A stretch of 64,000 nucleotides of DNA from positions 4,963,778 through 5,027,777 of the forward strand of contig NC_091142.1 of assembly GCF_041381155.1 (NCBI RefSeq), read 5' to 3'. Made by a program: the position numbers and the translations under genes. This stretch comes from Argopecten irradians (taxonomy: Eukaryota; Mollusca; Bivalvia; Pectinida; Pectinidae). Below are positions 59,701 through 64,000 of this stretch, piece after piece. Every line of letters starts with the position of its first letter. Positions within the stretch are counted from its first letter, which is position 1. Below the pieces are notes generated by a model. It was not told where the DNA came from, searched no databases, and saw only the letters and a program-made list of their open reading frames with translations.

Positions 59701-62355
59701 GGCCAGGGCCAGGGACAAAACACATAGCCTTCCCCACAGGGACGAGTGCTTAATAGAAAGCCAAAAGTGAGGCGGTGTCGAGATGGCGTTAGAATGAAGA
59801 GAAAAGATAAGATCCTAAATTTAGTCGCCTTTTTACGATCACGCTATGGGGCAGCAGGTAAAACGCTCTATACAATGTACCTACATGGCAGAAGGTTTAC
59901 GTTCTTCCTAACGCTCTAATTATCGTTTCCCTTGGGACAAACGCTAACTCTTATCTCATCACCCATATTTTTGGCCTTCTTCCTGATGAGATAGAATTAA
60001 GGTTATCGTATATCCCAAAGATAACAATGCAGTACTTTAAAAGTATTGAGCGTCGTCCTTTCGATAAATGTATTGTTCTGGTGAGGACGTGATCGAGTAT
60101 TGACGAGGAAGCCTTTGAGCGTTCATCCCAATAAATGTGGATTCTGTCCCTAAAAGAAGAAGTGTGAAGCATTTATATATACCTCTGAGAATTTTTGGAA
60201 TGTTCGTTCTTACGAGGAATTTGTTTGTTTGTTTGATTATTTAACGTCCTATTAACAGTCAGGTCATGTAAGGACGGCCTCCCATGCATGCAAGTGTAGC
60301 GTGTGTAAAGTGCGAGGTGCGTGTTTTGGGAGACTGCGGTATATTCGTGTTGTGTCTTCTTGTATAGTGGAACTCAAGCCCTTTTTATAGTGCTATATCA
60401 CTGAAGCATGCCGCCGAAGACACCAAGCAACACATCCCACCCGGTCACATTAAACTGACAACGGGCGAACCAGTCGTCCCACTCCCTGTATGCTGAGCGC
60501 CTATATACTTTGGTGTGTCTCGGCCAGGGGACAAAACCCAGAGCCTTTCTCACAGGGGTGAACGCTAAACTCAAGGTCAAAAATGAGACGGTGTCAAGGG
60601 AGGTATTAGGAAAGATAAAGTCAGTTAAGAAGAAGAGAAAAAATAAGATCCTAAATCTAGTCGCATTTTACGATCATGCAATAGGGACAGCAGGTACAAT
60701 TCTAACGCCCCAAACTGCAGGGCCATTTTACGAGGAATATTTTTGGTGTCTACAAACTTCTCATTAAGAATGGTCATCTAATGGACTGATCAATCTATTA
60801 GTCTTTGATTTATAAAAGTCTAAATGTGTCTTCATGAGATGTAGGAAGAGACGGACACTGAATTCCATCCCTTCGTAAACGCAAACGCATATGCGATGTG
60901 TAGTGTTATGAACTGTGGTGTGTTTTGGGAAACTGCGGTATATTGTGTTGTGCTTTCTTGTATAGTGGACCTCTTTCTCTTTTTAAAGTGCTATGCCAAT
61001 GAAGCATTCCGAGTAAGATATCAAGCAACACACCCCATCAGCTGACATTTTACTGAAAACGGCCTAACCAGTCGTCCCACTTCCAGTACTACCCAAATTT
61101 TATAGACTTTGGTGTGTCTAGGCCAGGGGACTGCACCCAGAGCCTTCATCACAGGGGAAGCGATAAACTAAAGGTTAAAGGAAGGAAAAATTAGAAAGGT
61201 TCTAAATTCAGTCGCCTTTCATGATCATCGGCATGATCATGTTAGAGCAGAGCACAGTCAGCACGAGAAGCAGCATCCTCGATACTCCAGAGGTTCCGAT
61301 CACTTACGTTCTCTACACCCCTGGACTACCTCACAGTACAAACGCAAATAATTCCTGAGGACTAGTGGATATGTACCGAAATTTCCGTATATACTGACAA
61401 ATAAAAAAGCTCAAAATTTTAATTTAAAAAATGTCAACATTTTGTGAATTACAAACTTTTAATACCTATATTATACAATAATACATAATACAATAAGAGC
61501 TAAAATAAACTTGACAGTTTAGCATGTGTACATGTTTTGTATTTTCTTACTTAATTCGATCTCGTGTATAACAGATATTGGACACATTCGAGATAACAGT
61601 CAGGTGATGATTGAATTACTTCATGCATGTATATGTAAAGATAATGTGTATTTATAAACAAGATCTTCACATATAAAATAGCTACATTTCAAAAGCTACA
61701 TTTGTAGGTGTAAGCATATAGGTATTAACTCGTCTGACAATAAATGTCAATATATAATATTATATATTGACATTTATTGTCAGACAAGTTTAATACCTAT
61801 GGGTGTAAGTAGCAACTCCGAGTGATGTTGATATACATTTTAATGTTTAGTCAAACCTGTCTTTGCGACCACCCTTGTATTATATAAAAACTACTCATGA
61901 CGTATCAGTTTCCTACCGCTTTTCCTCAAATTGCAAATTGGGGTTGGTTTCAAAGAATCAACAGTCACTGATCATGACGTATCTGTTTCATAATACCGCT
62001 TTTCCTCAAATTGCAAATTGGGGTTGGTTTCAAAGAATCAACAGTCAGTGGCTAGGGACATATGGTCGATTTTTTTTTCTTTTCCTTTTAATCGAGCTCT
62101 TCTGTTGATATACATCTGTACTTGTAATATTTGTGACACAATAGTTATTAAACCAGTGTGATCGGCATACTTACCTGCCAGTGTGTAACGATCCATGTAA
62201 TTCAGCAGGTTTACTACAAATAGAACGGCCACAATGACGTAGGCGGTCCCCCGGGATATCCTTTTCTGCCCCGCCCCCTCCTGGATCGTCTCTTCGCGAT
62301 CTTCCTCCTCTTCCAGGAGAGGCGATGTATCGGTGAAATCCTCAGATTTCATCAT
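50787..62355 (-). CDS. spns: Spinster-family (SPNS) major facilitator transporter, 11 exons, 499 aa
   Basis: Minus-strand exons, 5' to 3': 62355-62175, 59087-58885, 56936-56785, 56344-56278, 55933-55800, 55239-55111, 54224-54029, 53647-53582, 52912-52814, 52346-52169, 50881-50787. All junctions are AG/GT and the 1500 nt stay in frame to TAA. Motifs: an acidic N-terminus with the dileucine sorting type DTSPLL (9-14), TM1 leading into [12 protein letters not shown] (50-61), MFS motif [11 protein letters not shown] (96-105), [82 protein letters not shown] and an acidic cytosolic tail. These match the conserved spinster blocks in order, and the length fits the family (about 500-550). Spinster proteins move lipids: SPNS1 exports lysophospholipids from lysosomes and SPNS2 exports sphingosine-1-phosphate. 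The dileucine motif suggests lysosomes. If the last donor is not used, translation would end at TAG 52152 after five extra residues. Confidence 0.95.
53005..53260. mobile_element. CGCGAAAT-rich MITE-like element in SPNS intron 8
   Basis: Begins TACTGTATAGTTGTAAAATT and ends CAATTATACAGTAATT. The arms are inverted and rich in TTCGCGAAAT. Apparently a second family of the same general kind as the CGCGAAAG elements. Confidence 0.6.
54225..54890 (-). repeat. Exon-derived minisatellite in SPNS intron 6 (about 18 units, 33-43 bp)
   Basis: The repeat abuts exon 7. On the gene strand each unit holds a pyrimidine-rich TTTTCCAG followed by TGTAAGCCTGATATTTGG, almost the first 18 nt of exon 7 (TGTGAGTCTGATATTTGG). 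Units nearest exon 7 are shorter (about 34-35 bp); units further away carry an extra AATTGGTATATCGA-type block (about 42 bp). Confidence 0.9.
57545..57638. mobile_element. Internally deleted derivative of the 45.9-kb element
   Basis: Inside SPNS intron 2. The first about 55 bases match 45926-45983 and the last about 38 match 46713-46750, with the middle about 730 bases missing. Confidence 0.8.
59495..59865 (+). repeat. ~520-bp interspersed repeat in SPNS intron 1
   Basis: TTGGCCTCTCATGTAGTGTG, TTTGGGAGGCTGCGATATGT, then CTAAATTTAGTCGCCTTTTT and CGATCACGCTATGGGGCAGC. Confidence 0.82.
60215..60725 (+). repeat. ~520-bp interspersed repeat, full-length copy in SPNS intron 1
   Basis: From TTTGTTTGTTTGATTATTTA through GTAAGGACGGCCTCCCATGC to GTACAATTCTAACGCCCCAA. 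It includes an 85-codon open frame at 60510-60767. Confidence 0.93.
60875..61245 (+). repeat. ~520-bp interspersed repeat, degenerate copy in SPNS intron 1
   Basis: TTTTGGGAAACTGCGGTATA, GCCTAACCAGTCGTCCCACT, TCTAAATTCAGTCGCCTTTC. Confidence 0.82.
61717..61801. repeat. Near-perfect 85-bp palindrome in SPNS intron 1
   Basis: Arms of about 40 bases (ATAGGTATTAACTCGTCTGA and its complement at the other end) meet at a TATATAATATTATATA centre with almost no loop. Confidence 0.85.
61880..62052. repeat. Two-copy direct repeat of about 78 bp in SPNS intron 1
   Basis: Two nearly identical segments (CATGACGTATC ... CAAATTGCAAATTGGGGTTG ... AATCAACAGTCA) stand side by side, ending about 120 bases from the exon 1 donor. 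Confidence 0.85.
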
Positions 62356-63971
62356 GTCTCGTCACAAACTCACCTATCTGATGAAAACTCACCAGTCACG
62401 TTATGGCAGACATCTTTGATAACTATACCGTAATTGTTATGCCTCCATAATTTACACTTTGTGGTCCAAACTTTATATTTGTTTATTACGACGTCCGCAA
62501 TAGACAACACATGATCATGAAATCCTCAAAAACTCGACACATCCGGTGCGAGAGTCGAACTCTCTTTTGTTTACATCCGCCTGAACTTTGTTATCGTCAA
62601 GTTGCTGACCCTCGTTGCGGTGAAGCCTTGTTAGCTTAACAACACAGTAATAAAACAATCAAAAGTCCAAAAACATCTTACACAAATTAAGTTTTTGTAA
62701 TTTAGGTTGTTTACATGAAATTAACAAACCAATATTCAAGTCAGAATTCAGAGATATATTACTCTTGCAGCTACTGAAGTTCCAGGACATGTCTGTACCC
62801 TATACTCTAGAAAGTTTACAATGCTGTGAGAACGGATTATATTTACCATGGGTAGATATATATAACGTTATACATTGTATAACCATGTACTTCGAACCAT
62901 GAAGGCGTCTCTAATATATATACGCGTACGAATTGTAGACTAAAAAAATCATATGACAGCATGACTTGCTTGGTAATATTAGCAAGCTGCCATGTAAGCA
63001 TTTAAAGTCCTTGCATGAATTCCAATATCAGAGGCACGTATGAAATGTACTGGTCAGTAACTTTGGAATTTTATATGTATGTTTTTGTGAAACTCCTTTT
63101 AAAATCGGTATACCACGTGTGAGAGTGACAGTCTATACATTGTAAAAGTATTGGAAATTAATATATAAAAAAAACTGTATCTTGTTTTCCTGATAATAGT
63201 CACAACAGTTCGCCTCCGTATCAACAGCAAAGGAATAGTGTAGGTCAAAACGCTACTTTGGTGAGATAAGGTCCGTCATGATGGACTGTCCGTTAATTTT
63301 ATGAGTTAATGGGGTTTTTTTTTACCTGAGAGGAAATTTAAGGTTGGAAGTCGTGGATTAGAGATCAATGTATGGAGAACGTAAGTGTTTGAGTTTTGAT
63401 GTGGTGATGTTCACTCTGTATGTGGATTAGGCCGAATCATCTGTCTGTTAAAATGAGATGAGTGTATTAATAAACAACAACAAAAAGAAAAGGAGCTCAT
63501 TCAAGACACAGATGATTCAGTCTATATGTAGATATGTAATTTATACTCACATACATGTATGTTTCGTAAACAAGTTTCTCTGGTGAAATTATAGCATGAA
63601 AAATATGAAGGTGAGATATAAAGATGTTACCTACATATATTGGGGGATAATGTGAACTTTCAAATTACTAATTCTAAATAATTAATGGACAGATCTTCTT
63701 GCTAACAGATGGGATAAATTTCATATGTTCCAAGTCAGTATAAGTGCACTAATATTGAACACTTAGAATCAAAGATAACGTACCTACTTAAAATAATATT
63801 TTAAAATGAATTCATTTCCTATGATATCTCGAGACTAAATATATTTGATATAAAGCCTACAAATGTATCAGCATGACCCATTTGGTGTTAAATATTTTGC
63901 ATAATGGTAGACCACACAAAAACTGCAAAAAGCGACCAGACGTCACAATTTGAAATCTAAATTTTCATTTT
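62356..63971. other. SPNS 5' flank, no further gene seen
   Basis: Upstream of the SPNS start on the minus strand; promoter and non-coding leader exons probably lie here but no clear TATA or donor could be fixed. AT-rich further right. Confidence 0.5.
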
Positions 63972-63985
63972 TTTTCCAGGGACAC

Positions 63986-64000
63986 TCTCCCGGACATCCT
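63986..64000 (+). other. Possible exon start cut by the window edge
   Basis: A T-run followed by CCAG resembles a strong 3' splice site on the plus strand; the GC-richer GGACACTCTCCCGGACATCC after it may be exon. Far too short to identify. Confidence 0.25.

Overview
The window looks like invertebrate nuclear DNA, most likely from a bivalve mollusc. It is AT-rich, has long intergenic stretches and GT-AG introns, is crowded with short interspersed repeats, small hairpin elements and minisatellites, and carries secreted PAN/EGF/sushi/kringle proteins in tandem copies. Species assignment is inference; no marker gene is present.

Layout. 1-15 kb: no gene seen; degenerate and complete copies of a ~520-bp interspersed repeat, TTAA-ended MITE-like elements and small tandem duplications. 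15.1-20.7 kb (+): an intact five-exon gene for a secreted 340-residue protein (signal peptide, PAN/apple, EGF-like, two sushi-like modules, kringle). 21.2-26.5 kb: a 5.3-kb minisatellite of about 230 copies of a 23-bp unit, stop-free in all three minus frames, which gives long spurious ORFs. 28.5-31.3 kb (+): a decayed second copy (lost Cys, broken EGF exon, frameshifted sushi exon, missing second sushi exon, truncated kringle). 35.3-43.4 kb (+): a third copy with all five exons, ending early at a TGA in place of a kringle Trp; its last intron holds a ~3.2-kb foldback element. 44-49 kb: hairpin elements, an ~830-bp element and a ~180-bp tandem repeat, no gene. 50.8-62.4 kb (-): a complete 11-exon spinster (SPNS) major-facilitator transporter gene that joins in frame to 499 residues. 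62.4-64 kb: SPNS upstream region, with a possible 3' splice site of a further exon at the right edge.

Genes. The three kringle-family copies share orientation, exon phases (0-1-1-1) and exon sizes, so they arose by tandem duplication and show three states: intact, truncated and pseudogene. The SPNS gene converges on them. It is remarkable for two minisatellites fused to its exons. One, in intron 6, is made of repeated copies of the exon-7 splice boundary, giving about 18 tandem acceptor-plus-donor-like sites. The other, a 69-bp unit with internal dyad symmetry, starts about ten bases past the stop codon.
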